Source of the DNA: a virus
Strand: one strand, 5' to 3'
Virus record (IMG/VR): IMGVR_UViG_3300006192_000014
Span: 1 to 39,089 of that record
DNA length: 39,089 bases
Part shown: positions 23,626 through 31,142 of the stretch, piece after piece
Layout: each line of letters begins with the position of its first letter
How positions within the stretch are numbered: the first letter of the stretch is position 1
The notes under the pieces: generated by a model
The model's database searches: none
What the model was told of the DNA's origin: nothing
The model's input: only the letters and a program-made list of their open reading frames with translations
Translations under genes and position numbers: made by a program

Positions 23626-24045
23626 TTACTCTTCGGTATGAGCTGTTAGAAACATCGCTTTTGATAAAGCGTCAAAGAATTGTTGATAGATGATGGGGTC
23701 TCTTATTGGTTCAATATTATATTGCGCATTGACTCTTACGGTTGTTTGCTTGTCGCCTCGCGGAATGGCAACAACGGTCATGCGCACCTTATAGCCATCG
23801 AGTTTGGTCCCGGAAACCGTACCCAAGTCATAGGATGCCTTGTCTATGACAAAACCCAAGTCCTGCAATGTCGCAATGATTGTTTGCAAGGTTTGCCGCT
23901 TGTCATCAGTTTCAAAATAGCGTGTCTGCATCGACCGCATTTTGACCTGAGATTCACCGTCACTGTCCAAAATATTCTTTTGGGCTGTTTGACAGCCGGA
24001 CAAGAGCATAACAACGAGAACGAAAAGAAGTGAGCGTTTATTCAT
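23626..24045 (-). CDS. Lipoprotein, shorter paralogue of its upstream neighbour
   Basis: A 139-residue predicted outer-membrane lipoprotein with lipobox LLSGC (Cys18). The mature part shares MRSMQTRYFETDD, LQDLGF and DLGTVSGTK with the preceding gene (LQTRAYDTGNEE, LQDLGF, ELGVVVGSK), so the two are paralogues. It ends IIYQQFFDALSKAMFL, as the neighbour ends VYQEFFEKLSKSLFLEA. It overlaps the neighbour by 4 nt (ATGA) and is followed by a terminator. Such surface lipoproteins encoded by prophages can block receptors (inference); no direct evidence. Confidence 0.8.
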   Translation of the reverse strand: MNKRSLLFVLVVMLLSGCQTAQKNILDSDGESQVKMRSMQTRYFETDDKRQTLQTIIATLQDLGFVIDKASYDLGTVSGTKLDGYKVRMTVVAIPRGDKQTTVRVNAQYNIEPIRDPIIYQQFFDALSKAMFLTAHTEE

Positions 24046-24770
24046 ATCTTATTGGCCTCAAGGAAAAGAGATTTCGAGAGCTTCTCAAAGAACTCCTGAT
24101 ACACAGTCGGATCGTTGATCTGAGTCTGGGAGTTGATCTGACCCATGGAATTGAAGATCACACGTTGGAAAGTGACGCGCACTGCGGTAGTACCTGGCGA
24201 CTCTTTGACCGAAAGGAGTGTGTCCAAGTCGTTGGCAAGAGTATCCGCAGTGTCCTCCGCCATTTTGCGGGCAATCTTTTCACAGGTGTCCTTCGGGAAG
24301 GTCTCTAGAAGTCCTTCATAAAGGGCATCGTGAACTTTCTCTTTCACTGCAGCTATACGTTCAGGTGTCAGCTCGGTGTCTTGAGTCTCTCCATCCTGGT
24401 CCAATTGCCGAACCACCAATGAAGCCTTGACCATCTGTGTGGCATCAGCGGAATTTACGAGGTTTGGGTTTTGACTAAGGCCTCCGAGCAGGGCGAGCAT
24501 GAAGAGTTGCCCTCCGTCGCTGGCGTCGCGGTTCTTTGAGCCAACAACGACACCAAGTTCAACGGAGGTTTCGTCAAGGTTGAATCCCAAATCCTGTAGC
24601 ACCGCATTGGAAGCAATAAGCACTGCTTCTTCATTCCCCGTATCGTATGCTCGGGTTTGCAACTGCCTGTTTGCCAAGGACTCCGGGGGGAGTTCTAGTG
24701 CTTTTTGGGGAATTTTGGGGGCACACCCTGTCAACAACACCAAAATTAATATTGAAAATAGCCGTTTCAT
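24042..24770 (-). CDS. Lipoprotein, longer paralogue
   Basis: A 242-residue lipoprotein with lipobox LLTGC (Cys16). Core motif block as in the downstream paralogue, plus an inserted segment (~80-190) with a hydrophobic LFMLALLGGL and a charged helical region. It starts 8 nt after the BamE-like gene stop and overlaps the next gene, so the three form one operon. Domain family not recognised. An alternative to receptor blocking is a role in envelope stress or lysis. Confidence 0.8.
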   Translation of the reverse strand: MKRLFSILILVLLTGCAPKIPQKALELPPESLANRQLQTRAYDTGNEEAVLIASNAVLQDLGFNLDETSVELGVVVGSKNRDASDGGQLFMLALLGGLSQNPNLVNSADATQMVKASLVVRQLDQDGETQDTELTPERIAAVKEKVHDALYEGLLETFPKDTCEKIARKMAEDTADTLANDLDTLLSVKESPGTTAVRVTFQRVIFNSMGQINSQTQINDPTVYQEFFEKLSKSLFLEANKI

Positions 24771-24778
24771 ATCATCCT

Positions 24779-25225
24779 CTAGAAACTGGACTGCCTGTAT
24801 GCAAAGTCGCGAACAAGTCCATCTTCGTCGTACTTAATAATAATGGTCAGAGTCCGCTGTGTGGAGCTGGCGGCCCCACTGTCGCCGTTGTAGTTTCCGC
24901 CTCCAAGCGCTCCACCACTTCCTCCGAAGATGAGACCAAGTACGCTCACTCCGCCGGAGGATTTCGAATAAACTCGTTCCGTGGAAACCTTGTCATAGAC
25001 CCAAACCTCTCTGCGCTTTGAGTCCGTTGTCACCATGTTTGGTGAGCCTAGTATGCTGACAACATCAGCGCTGGACATGCCTACTTTAATTTCCTTTTGA
25101 ACTGTCCCAACGGTAAGTTTATCCCCCGTGTCATCGCGAACAGCTTCCCGATGTTTTCCCGCAGTCGCACAACCGGCGGCAAAGAGAATAAGAATTGTCA
25201 AACCAATCGCAGTAATTTTCCTCAT
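24779..25225 (-). CDS. SmpA/OmlA (BamE)-like lipoprotein
   Basis: A 148-residue lipoprotein starting at ATG 25225 (GAGGAG, 5 nt). Signal and lipobox: LILFAAGC (Cys19). The mature part has the BamE-type pattern (VQKEIKVGMSSADVVSILGS, then a strand with REVWVYDKV) and a Gly-rich patch (SGGVSVLGLIFGGSGGALGG). First gene of the lipoprotein operon. BamE-like folds appear in many small lipoproteins, so a role in the Bam complex should not be assumed. Confidence 0.82.
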   Translation of the reverse strand: MRKITAIGLTILILFAAGCATAGKHREAVRDDTGDKLTVGTVQKEIKVGMSSADVVSILGSPNMVTTDSKRREVWVYDKVSTERVYSKSSGGVSVLGLIFGGSGGALGGGNYNGDSGAASSTQRTLTIIIKYDEDGLVRDFAYRQSSF

Positions 25226-25370
25226 TATAGCTCCTCTTAAAATGCAACATACCGAATCAAATTCAGCAAACGGGTATACGTTTTCTCTTGCCCTGTCCAC
25301 GATCTAACAAGATCCAATGAACCGGTCCCGTTGTTGTAACTACATGGAAAGAAGGGGGATGATCAAAATA

Positions 25371-25452
25371 AAACCGCCCCTAGTTATAAACTTCGAGGCG
25401 GTACGGAAATAAAAAAGCACCCGTTGAGGATGCTTTCACGAGGCCGGGTGCT
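25371..25452 (-). terminator. Tandem terminators after the membrane-protein gene
   Basis: Two rho-independent structures follow the gene ending at 25468. The first has arms 25416-25423 and 25445-25452 with a minus-strand T6 tail. The second has arms 25373-25378 and 25397-25402, then TTTATTTT. They separate the early/middle region from the lipoprotein operon, implying a separate promoter between 25226 and 25370, which I could not place confidently. Confidence 0.8.
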
Positions 25453-25467
25453 GGAAGGGACGTTCCA

Positions 25468-26055
25468 CTATTTGTTTAGGCCCTCTTCAACGAACTTTCG
25501 GAAGTCGCGTGTTTGCTGATTCTCCTGGCCGTGGCTTCGAATATATTCCTTTCCAAGCTGTTGTAGATAGCCAGCGCTAGACGCTAGAGCCAGGGAATAG
25601 CCCTTTTTAAGCGACATACGGGAGTCCACTTCCTTCACATTCTGAAGCCATTTGTGGGCATACGGAAGGCCCGCGCCGAAGCCCTTCTGGTGGAATTCGG
25701 TATCGTCTTTGAACTGCATGAGCTGAGAATATAGGCCGCGCACAGTCTCACGGTCTGCGGCTATCTGTTCTGGAGTGGCCTTTTTCATTTCTGTCTTGGG
25801 CGGTTGCGTTTGGGCCTGCTCTGTCTGCTTGGCGTCCTCTTTGAGTTGCGCGAGGTATTTATCTGAGGTGTCCGGTTTGGTAACCGTGGGAAGCAGAAGG
25901 ATGCCAAGGACAAACACGCCCGCGTAAAGGCCAAAGGCCTTGAGCCTTGTTTGCTTTTCAGGCTTGACGAAAAATAGCACCATAGCGGGTTTTATGAGGC
26001 CGAGGATTGCAGCAAGAAGTGCGGCGAGACAGACGAGAGACAACAGTATTTGCAT
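25468..26055 (-). CDS. Two-helix membrane protein of unknown function
   Basis: A 195-residue protein from ATG 26055 (MQILLSLVCLAALLAAILGL). Two membrane helices (~2-27 and ~39-57) are followed by a ~130-residue hydrophilic, Gln/Lys-rich helical domain (LYSQLMQFKDDTEFHQKGFG) facing cytoplasm or periplasm. I recognise no family. It ends before the double terminator. It may be part of the lysis or superinfection functions; this is speculative. Confidence 0.7.
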   Translation of the reverse strand: MQILLSLVCLAALLAAILGLIKPAMVLFFVKPEKQTRLKAFGLYAGVFVLGILLLPTVTKPDTSDKYLAQLKEDAKQTEQAQTQPPKTEMKKATPEQIAADRETVRGLYSQLMQFKDDTEFHQKGFGAGLPYAHKWLQNVKEVDSRMSLKKGYSLALASSAGYLQQLGKEYIRSHGQENQQTRDFRKFVEEGLNK

Positions 26056-26065
26056 TGGAACCTCC

Positions 26066-26497
26066 TTATAAATCAATGCGATTCATTTCTTCCTTAACGC
26101 TTTCCGAGGTCACCCGAAAGGGTTTATCCAAATGGCGTATGAGTTTTCCCTCCGCCGTGATGGCGTATACTTGGCTTTGGCTGATGCATAAACAATAGGC
26201 GGCTTCATCGGCCCGCAAGAATGGCTTGGAAGCCAGCATCTCAGCCGGGGAGATGGAGAACTTGGCGGTGCCGGTCGGATTTTCAGGCAGCATTACCTGG
26301 AAGCCGTGAGGAGCCTTAGGTGTGCAACGCTCGCCGCAACCGAAGCAGTACAGGATCGGCCACTTGCAAACCCAGTATGCCTTCTTCGGTTCCTTGCACC
26401 CCAATTCCTCGTACACGCCGGGCAGGATCTCGCCGTGGTACGGGCGGAAGCCCTTGCCGTACAGGTCCGCGAATTCTTTCAGGTGTCGTGTGGTCAT
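26066..26497 (-). CDS. Early/middle protein with a C-terminal helix-turn-helix
   Basis: A 143-residue protein. The N-terminal part has Cys pairs (WVCKWPILYCFGCGERC, 42-58) that may bind zinc. The C-terminal part is an excisionase-like helix-turn-helix (LRADEAAYCLCISQSQVYAI, 93-112). In Mu the middle activator Mor follows GemA in this area; this gene is a positional candidate for a middle/late regulator but has no Mor sequence match. Confidence 0.65.
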   Translation of the reverse strand: MTTRHLKEFADLYGKGFRPYHGEILPGVYEELGCKEPKKAYWVCKWPILYCFGCGERCTPKAPHGFQVMLPENPTGTAKFSISPAEMLASKPFLRADEAAYCLCISQSQVYAITAEGKLIRHLDKPFRVTSESVKEEMNRIDL

Positions 26498-26516
26498 GTT
26501 TTAGCCTCCGTGACAG

Positions 26517-26819
26517 TCAACGTGAGAAAATTTGCGTAACGGCCTTTGCCTGGGCGGTGAACAGGGCGTCACATCGGTTGCATTTGCCGGTGACGCTGCA
26601 CCGCGCGCAGGCTGTGGCCTTGATCGTTTCCATGATCCGTTTCTCGTCATCCTGGCCCTCAAGCGCGTCCCGTATGCGCCGGGTCTGCCGTTCGATGTTG
26701 CCGCCGTATTTTCCTGCCAGGACCATGTAGACCGTGGCGCGGTTCAGAAACGGATGCAGGCGGCAGAACCTGTGCACCGAGCCGAACCGCGCCTCGATGT
26801 CAGTTCGCAGGTTGTGCAT
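26517..26819 (-). CDS. Small DNA-binding-like protein with Cys cluster
   Basis: A 100-residue protein from ATG 26819 (an in-frame TTG at 26831 is an alternative). The first half resembles a phage HTH (FGSVHRFCRLHPFLNRATVY), the second half has a four-Cys cluster (CARCSVTGKCNRC, 75-87). It overlaps the end of GemA by 20 nt. Its role is unknown; it could substitute for Mor. Confidence 0.65.
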   Translation of the reverse strand: MHNLRTDIEARFGSVHRFCRLHPFLNRATVYMVLAGKYGGNIERQTRRIRDALEGQDDEKRIMETIKATACARCSVTGKCNRCDALFTAQAKAVTQIFSR

Positions 26820-27276
26820 AGTAGGGATCAATTCCCTTTGTTTGGCAGCGCCCGATCAGGTCCTTGGCGAGCGTTTGCAATGCGCCCTGGTCGTTCAGCC
26901 AGACAAACTTGTCCACGCCGAACTGGGAGGCGCAGCGCGTGTCTAACCCGGACATCTTCCAGTCCAACGCGTTCCACATGGCCGCGATCCAGCGCTTCTG
27001 CTTGGCGTGGGGCGTGCCGTCCGGGATTTCGTAGAAGTCCTTACGGGGCGTTTTGGCCCGCTTGCGGCTGTTGGTGAACTCCGCGCCCTTGTCTTCCAGG
27101 TAGCTGACGAAGTCGGCCAACTCTCGTTGGGTCAACTTGCCAGCCGAGGTCTTGCCGTATCGTTTATGGAGGATGGCGCGGTAAGTCTCGTCGTCCATTT
27201 CCGGCATTTGCTTTTTGGCTATATGGATTTTGGCGAGTAGGCCATTGCGCCAATTTTGGTTGTGTTTTTGTGTCAT
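26800..27276 (-). CDS. gemA: GemA/gp16 regulatory protein (DUF1018)
   Basis: A 158-residue DUF1018 protein: LAKIHIAKKQMPEMDDETYR (14-33), then RYGKTSAGKLTQREL and a C-terminal CRQTKGIDPYY-like end. In Mu, GemA alters host gene expression and DNA supercoiling during the lytic cycle (literature). It sits, as in Mu, downstream of the early block. The + strand pentapeptide gene begins 132 bp upstream of its start. Confidence 0.9.
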   Translation of the reverse strand: MTQKHNQNWRNGLLAKIHIAKKQMPEMDDETYRAILHKRYGKTSAGKLTQRELADFVSYLEDKGAEFTNSRKRAKTPRKDFYEIPDGTPHAKQKRWIAAMWNALDWKMSGLDTRCASQFGVDKFVWLNDQGALQTLAKDLIGRCQTKGIDPYYAQPAN

Positions 27277-27408
27277 GGTGCTATCCGTTGGGGGTGTTTA
27301 TGTCGTGCGCAGGTATACAGTTGGTCCAATTGACATTCCCGCCACTTCCGAATCATTCTGCCGATAAGCCAAGTTCCCAAATTTACATTCACGTTGGAGG
27401 GCTTTCCC

Positions 27409-28326
27409 ATGGCAAATCTTGAGCATCTGGCAATTTTGAAACAAGGCGTTGAAGTCTGGAATGCGTGGCGCGAAAAGAATCCGGGCCTCATAAAGCCAGA
27501 CCTCAAGGGAGCGAACCTTGAAGGAGCAGATCTTTATGGGGCAGACCTTAAGGGAGTGGAATTCGGAGAGGCTTGCTATCAAACGGACATTCAAGATTCG
27601 TCCCTTTGGGGACCTCTCTCGTTTTGGACGAATTGCCAGGGGGTGAACTTCAAAGGAGCGAACCTCGGGGGGGCAAGACTCGAAGGGGCGGTCCTTCCTG
27701 GTGCAAACTTTGAGGGGGCCATACTCATTGATGCAAAACTCACAGGAGCGGACCTCCGAGGGGTGAACCTCAACAAGGCGATCCTTGAAAAGGCAAGATT
27801 CGAAGGGGCGAATCTTCATAGGGCAAGACTTAAGCAGGCAAACCTTGGGGGGGCTATCCTCAAAAGAACAAACCTCTCTTGGACAGATTTGTCTGGGGCC
27901 ATTCTCTACGGCGTTGAATTCGATGATAAAATGATTTGCAGGTGTGCAAACGTCACCAATTGCATTGGCAGCCAACGGTTCGTCAAGCACGTCAAGGACC
28001 TGGACTACATTGAAGAGACCAAAGAGAAACATCCCGTAAAATACTGGTCGTGGAAATTGCTCACGGACTGCGGACGCTCGTGGCTCAAATTGCTCGGATG
28101 GTGTGTAGCCGTCCTGTACGTGTTTTGGGCAATTTTTGACCTGCTGCATGTTCACGACTCGCTTGTCACCAGTATTATGGCCTTCACCTCTTTCGGCTTT
28201 GTGGATTCCAAAGCCCACAACTCTACAGAGCTTACCCTTATCTGCATTGAAGCTATGCTCGGCTACGTTATGTTCGGAGCCTTGGTTTCTCTGATCGCCA
28301 GCCAAATAGGCAGACGAAGCGAATAG
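27409..28326 (+). CDS. Pentapeptide-repeat protein with C-terminal two-helix channel-like domain
   Basis: A 305-residue + strand accessory protein. ATG 27409 has GGAGG 8 nt upstream. Residues ~31-172 are A(D/N)LxG pentapeptide repeats forming a right-handed beta-helix. Residues ~225-246 and ~275-299 are membrane helices flanking TSFGFVD (260-266), reminiscent of a potassium-channel pore loop. Pentapeptide proteins fused to such pores exist in bacteria, and membrane-active lysogenic proteins can stop superinfecting phages (family knowledge); that role here is inferred. It lies between GemA and an early gene, both on the other strand. TTGACA at 27330-27335 with a poor CATTCT 18 nt on is the best promoter candidate. 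Confidence 0.8.
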   Translation: MANLEHLAILKQGVEVWNAWREKNPGLIKPDLKGANLEGADLYGADLKGVEFGEACYQTDIQDSSLWGPLSFWTNCQGVNFKGANLGGARLEGAVLPGANFEGAILIDAKLTGADLRGVNLNKAILEKARFEGANLHRARLKQANLGGAILKRTNLSWTDLSGAILYGVEFDDKMICRCANVTNCIGSQRFVKHVKDLDYIEETKEKHPVKYWSWKLLTDCGRSWLKLLGWCVAVLYVFWAIFDLLHVHDSLVTSIMAFTSFGFVDSKAHNSTELTLICIEAMLGYVMFGALVSLIASQIGRRSE

Positions 28327-28402
28327 TATTGTGGTATTCAGTATTTCAAACCGCCCCGATGGATGCTCTCGCAGTATAGCCAACCTCTTCAAGGGGTTAT
28401 AT

Positions 28403-28912
28403 TTAATCATTGGTATAGCCCTCTAGGCTCTCTTCTGGCTCAATAGAGCATTCCGCCAACGATTCCGTGCGCGGCCTGACTGTTGTCACCGGCACGGCCT
28501 TTCTGGAATATGCAAGGGTAACCATCCACACGCCGTCAGCATTCAGGCGAGGCGGTGCGCCGATCATTTCGGCCTCGGGCAGCATGCCGCCTTCGCGGTA
28601 CCAGACCTTTGCGCCTTGGGGGAGGTAGAGGTTGACCCGCACAGTGCCGTCAGTGACAACGCCAGCCGCAACGCCGAAGGCCTCGGCAATTCTTCGGCCA
28701 AGCACCTGCCCCAGTTCGGCAGGGCTGAGGAAGCTCCGGCGTTCGTCCGGGCGAGTGTAGAATGAGTCGCCGATCTGCAAACGGAAATTATCTTTCCTCC
28801 CCCCGTAGTTAGGCCAGTTTTTCCCGTAGTCGCCGGGAAAAACGGAAAGCAGGGGCCATGCCTTCTTCCCCTTGGTGGACGGGATTCGGAGAGGGGCTTT
28901 CATGCTCGACAT
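28403..28912 (-). CDS. Early/middle phage protein of unknown function
   Basis: A 169-residue protein from ATG 28912 (AGG, 7 nt upstream; an alternative ATG lies at 28936). Sequence: KAPLRIPSTKGKKAWPLLSV, then FLSPAELGQVLGRRIAEAFG and a beta-rich C-terminus. No motif is recognised. It follows the HU gene and a stem-loop, and its end faces the pentapeptide gene across 76 bp. Confidence 0.6.
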   Translation of the reverse strand: MSSMKAPLRIPSTKGKKAWPLLSVFPGDYGKNWPNYGGRKDNFRLQIGDSFYTRPDERRSFLSPAELGQVLGRRIAEAFGVAAGVVTDGTVRVNLYLPQGAKVWYREGGMLPEAEMIGAPPRLNADGVWMVTLAYSRKAVPVTTVRPRTESLAECSIEPEESLEGYTND

Positions 28913-28962
28913 ATAGTTACCTGTATGGCTGCTCATCAGGCTGGGATCGCCACACCCCGACG

Positions 28963-28984
28963 ACCGCTCCGAGATAGGAGCGGT
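28963..28984 (-). terminator. Stem-loop after the HU gene
   Basis: Perfect 8-bp arms (28963-28970 and 28977-28984) with a 6-nt loop, 6 nt beyond the HU stop. There is no T-run, so it is an mRNA 3' hairpin or weak attenuator. Confidence 0.5.
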
Positions 28985-28990
28985 TTCGCG

Positions 28991-29263
28991 CTACGCAACA
29001 GCATCCTTCAGTTCGTTGCTGGCCTTGAACTTGACCACGTTCTTGGTCGGGATCATGACCTCGGCACCGGTCTTGGGATTACGGCCAACGCGGCCTTTGC
29101 GTTCTTCAACCTTGAAAGTGCCGAAGCCACGCAGGGTGACCTTGGTGCCACCGGAGAGGGTGTCTTTGATGTTCTCGAGGAAGGCTTCCACCACTCGCTC
29201 CGCATGGGCTTTCGACAGATCGGATTCCTCGGCCACTTTCGCAATCAATTCGCATTTGGTCAT
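28991..29263 (-). CDS. HU-type DNA-bending protein, phage-encoded
   Basis: A 90-residue HU/IHF-family protein with the arm motif GRNPKTGAEV (60-69) and FGTFKVEERKGR. Mu transposition needs host HU to assemble the transpososome (established); this prophage carries its own copy in the early region, which may reduce its dependence on the host (inference). Its length and fold are normal. Confidence 0.95.
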   Translation of the reverse strand: MTKCELIAKVAEESDLSKAHAERVVEAFLENIKDTLSGGTKVTLRGFGTFKVEERKGRVGRNPKTGAEVMIPTKNVVKFKASNELKDAVA

Positions 29264-29295
29264 GGTGTATTTCTCCAGGTTGTTAGGCGGTTCGG

Positions 29296-29685
29296 TTACA
29301 CGGCCAGCCCGTGTTTATCTTTCCATTCACGCACTGCGTCATCCGCTGTTCGGGTGCAGGCGCGATAAAGCCATTTCCAGAACGTCTGAGCTATGACGGA
29401 GTCTTTTTTGACGAGAGAGATGGATACGACGGAAAAGGGAACGTACTCAGGATATCTGTCAACAAAGTACAGTACGATCCGCTGCTCAATTTCTGCATCT
29501 ATGGCGCTGTGTATGCGCAGCCGATGCCTCACGACTTCTTCTTCGTCGTGCCTCCAGATCACCACGTCATAGGTGTACCGCATGCAGCCAAACCAGCCGC
29601 TGACCATTTCGTGGAAACCTTTCCAGGAGTATGAGAAGCCACCAGCGAATGCCATCAGGCAGAGGATGTAAAAGAGCGTCTTCAT
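29296..29685 (-). CDS. Small membrane-anchored protein
   Basis: A 129-residue protein from ATG 29685. A hydrophobic N-terminal segment (LFYILCLMAFAGGFSYSW, 4-21) is a signal anchor, followed by a basic domain with ERRHRLRIHSAIDAEIEQR-like helices. No family is recognised. The longer frame upstream is a shadow of the DUF3164 gene. Confidence 0.6.
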   Translation of the reverse strand: MKTLFYILCLMAFAGGFSYSWKGFHEMVSGWFGCMRYTYDVVIWRHDEEEVVRHRLRIHSAIDAEIEQRIVLYFVDRYPEYVPFSVVSISLVKKDSVIAQTFWKWLYRACTRTADDAVREWKDKHGLAV

Positions 29686-29693
29686 TCCGTCCC

Positions 29694-30308
29694 CTATGCC
29701 ACCGCTATGTTCAAAGGCAGTGCCTTGTATTCGCCGTCTTCGTCCCTCTCGTAGACGCGGACATACTCCTTGCTGTCGATAACTCGGATGCTGTCCTTGA
29801 TGGCCGCCATGGCCTTGCGCCAACGTTTGTCGTCGATTTCCAGGCGGAGCAGGTCGAGGACGCGGTAGACGCTGATCTTGCCGTCAGCGTCCGCCTGGAA
29901 GGCCTTTTCGATGATGGTGCGCAGGTTCGGATTGGCGTCGTGTGTCCATTCGGCCATGCACTCGTTGATAAGGACTTCCGCCGCAACCAGCTCCTCACCG
30001 AACTTGATCCGGTCCTGAATGTTGATCGTGATCTTGATAGCTCCGTCGAAGGAGTACAGGACGCGGTTGCCCTTCTTGCCGCGCAGCTTGACGTCGTACT
30101 TCTCGACCACGAGGGCCAGATGGGTGCGGATATCGTCCAGGGCGTTCTGTTTGAACGCTACAATATCGGCATTGATTTTCTTGGCCTTGCCGTGCAGCTC
30201 CCGGACAATGGAGTCCGCAAGCTTGTCGGATTCCCGGATGTTTTCGGGAGCAACAAGGTTCCCTTTGGCATCCTTCCAGTAACCGTTTTCCGTGGCAGTG
30301 TTTTCCAT
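29694..30308 (-). CDS. DUF3164 family early protein
   Basis: A 204-residue member of DUF3164, found in the early region of most Mu-like phages. Signature start: GYWKDAKGNLVAPENIRESD (9-28). Then a coiled-coil middle and SVYRVLDLLRLEIDDKRWRK (145-164). The function is unknown; possibly linked to replication or recombination. Confidence 0.9.
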   Translation of the reverse strand: MENTATENGYWKDAKGNLVAPENIRESDKLADSIVRELHGKAKKINADIVAFKQNALDDIRTHLALVVEKYDVKLRGKKGNRVLYSFDGAIKITINIQDRIKFGEELVAAEVLINECMAEWTHDANPNLRTIIEKAFQADADGKISVYRVLDLLRLEIDDKRWRKAMAAIKDSIRVIDSKEYVRVYERDEDGEYKALPLNIAVA

Positions 30309-30316
30309 GGTTTCTC

Positions 30317-30523
30317 CTAATTGATTGCCATTTCTTCCAGGCCGTTGACGCGCAGGGCTTCAGCAGCCACATCCGACGCGATCTCGTTGGCCTCGACGCG
30401 TAGGTCGCCGGGGAGCTTGTCGGCCAGTTCGCGGAGACGAGCTGCGCAATTCATCACCTTGCCGCTGATCGCGCCGTCGGAATTCCATCCGATGTTATGG
30501 TTGGTACGTCCGGTCTCGTTCAT
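30317..30523 (-). CDS. Small early protein
   Basis: A 68-residue helical protein with an excellent ribosome site (GGAGG, 6 nt). No motif recognised. It overlaps the preceding gene by 4 nt (ATGA) and ends 8 nt before DUF3164, so it belongs to the early operon. Confidence 0.65.
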   Translation of the reverse strand: MNETGRTNHNIGWNSDGAISGKVMNCAARLRELADKLPGDLRVEANEIASDVAAEALRVNGLEEMAIN

Positions 30524-31140
30524 TTGGAGCCTCCTTCCTCAATTTGGGTGTCAAAACGTTCAAGGATAGCCCTGCATTCCTTGACCACAGCCTGACGGGC
30601 CGGGGCGGAATACAAGTCTTTTTCAAAAAACACGCGGGCAAGCCGGGACATGGCGGCCCGTTCGTTGGCAAAGGGATCGCGGGGGGCAACGGTCGGGTAC
30701 GGGGTTTCTCGATGGTCACGGCCCGAAGGAGTCGTGGAATAGAGAAGGTTCAATCCTTTCTTGCCGTTGCGCCGAACCAACCCGATGGACAGCAGGTGCT
30801 TGAGGTACTTGCTGACCGAGGACATATCCACATGCGACACGGCGGCGATTTCGGCGATGCCGAAGGAGCCGGTTGAGGAGCGGACGGCCCGCCACATGCG
30901 GATATAGCCTTCGCCCCTTCGCTGGGGAGCTTTGGGATTGTATGAGTAGTGGCCGGGCTTGATGCGGGTCAGTTCGTTCTGGCGCGTCATGCCGTCGAGC
31001 TGACGGCGTACACGGGCTTTCTCAGGCTCGGTTTCCAAGGCCAAGGCCTGGAAGACGAGGGCGTTGTTGATTTCCTTCTTGCCGCCCTCGCTCAGGCCGA
31101 TCACCACGCCGCGCAGCTTGTCCATGTCGGGAGACAGCAT
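30520..31140 (-). CDS. Winged-helix early regulator or replication accessory
   Basis: A 206-residue protein. The central part is a winged helix (GIAEIAAVSHVDMSSVSKYL, 94-113, then LKHLLSIGLVRRNG). N- and C-terminal parts are helical. It follows the MuB-type gene by two bases. Possibly the early-to-middle switch, but there is no direct evidence. Confidence 0.7.
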   Translation of the reverse strand: MLSPDMDKLRGVVIGLSEGGKKEINNALVFQALALETEPEKARVRRQLDGMTRQNELTRIKPGHYSYNPKAPQRRGEGYIRMWRAVRSSTGSFGIAEIAAVSHVDMSSVSKYLKHLLSIGLVRRNGKKGLNLLYSTTPSGRDHRETPYPTVAPRDPFANERAAMSRLARVFFEKDLYSAPARQAVVKECRAILERFDTQIEEGGSK

Positions 31141-31142
31141 TA

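Noticed and set aside
26066-26819. Mor or C activator of Mu
   Set aside because: Position fits, but neither protein shows a Mor/C sequence match, so they are left as uncharacterised DNA-binding-like proteins.
27480-27920. Possible CRISPR-like or other repeat array
   Set aside because: The short repeated sequences are codons of the pentapeptide repeats with no regular spacer structure.
27298-28410. A 370-codon minus-strand frame opposite the pentapeptide gene
   Set aside because: It is the antisense of the pentapeptide repeats, with an artificial Cys/Pro/Lys-rich repeat pattern, and has no start site with a ribosome signal.
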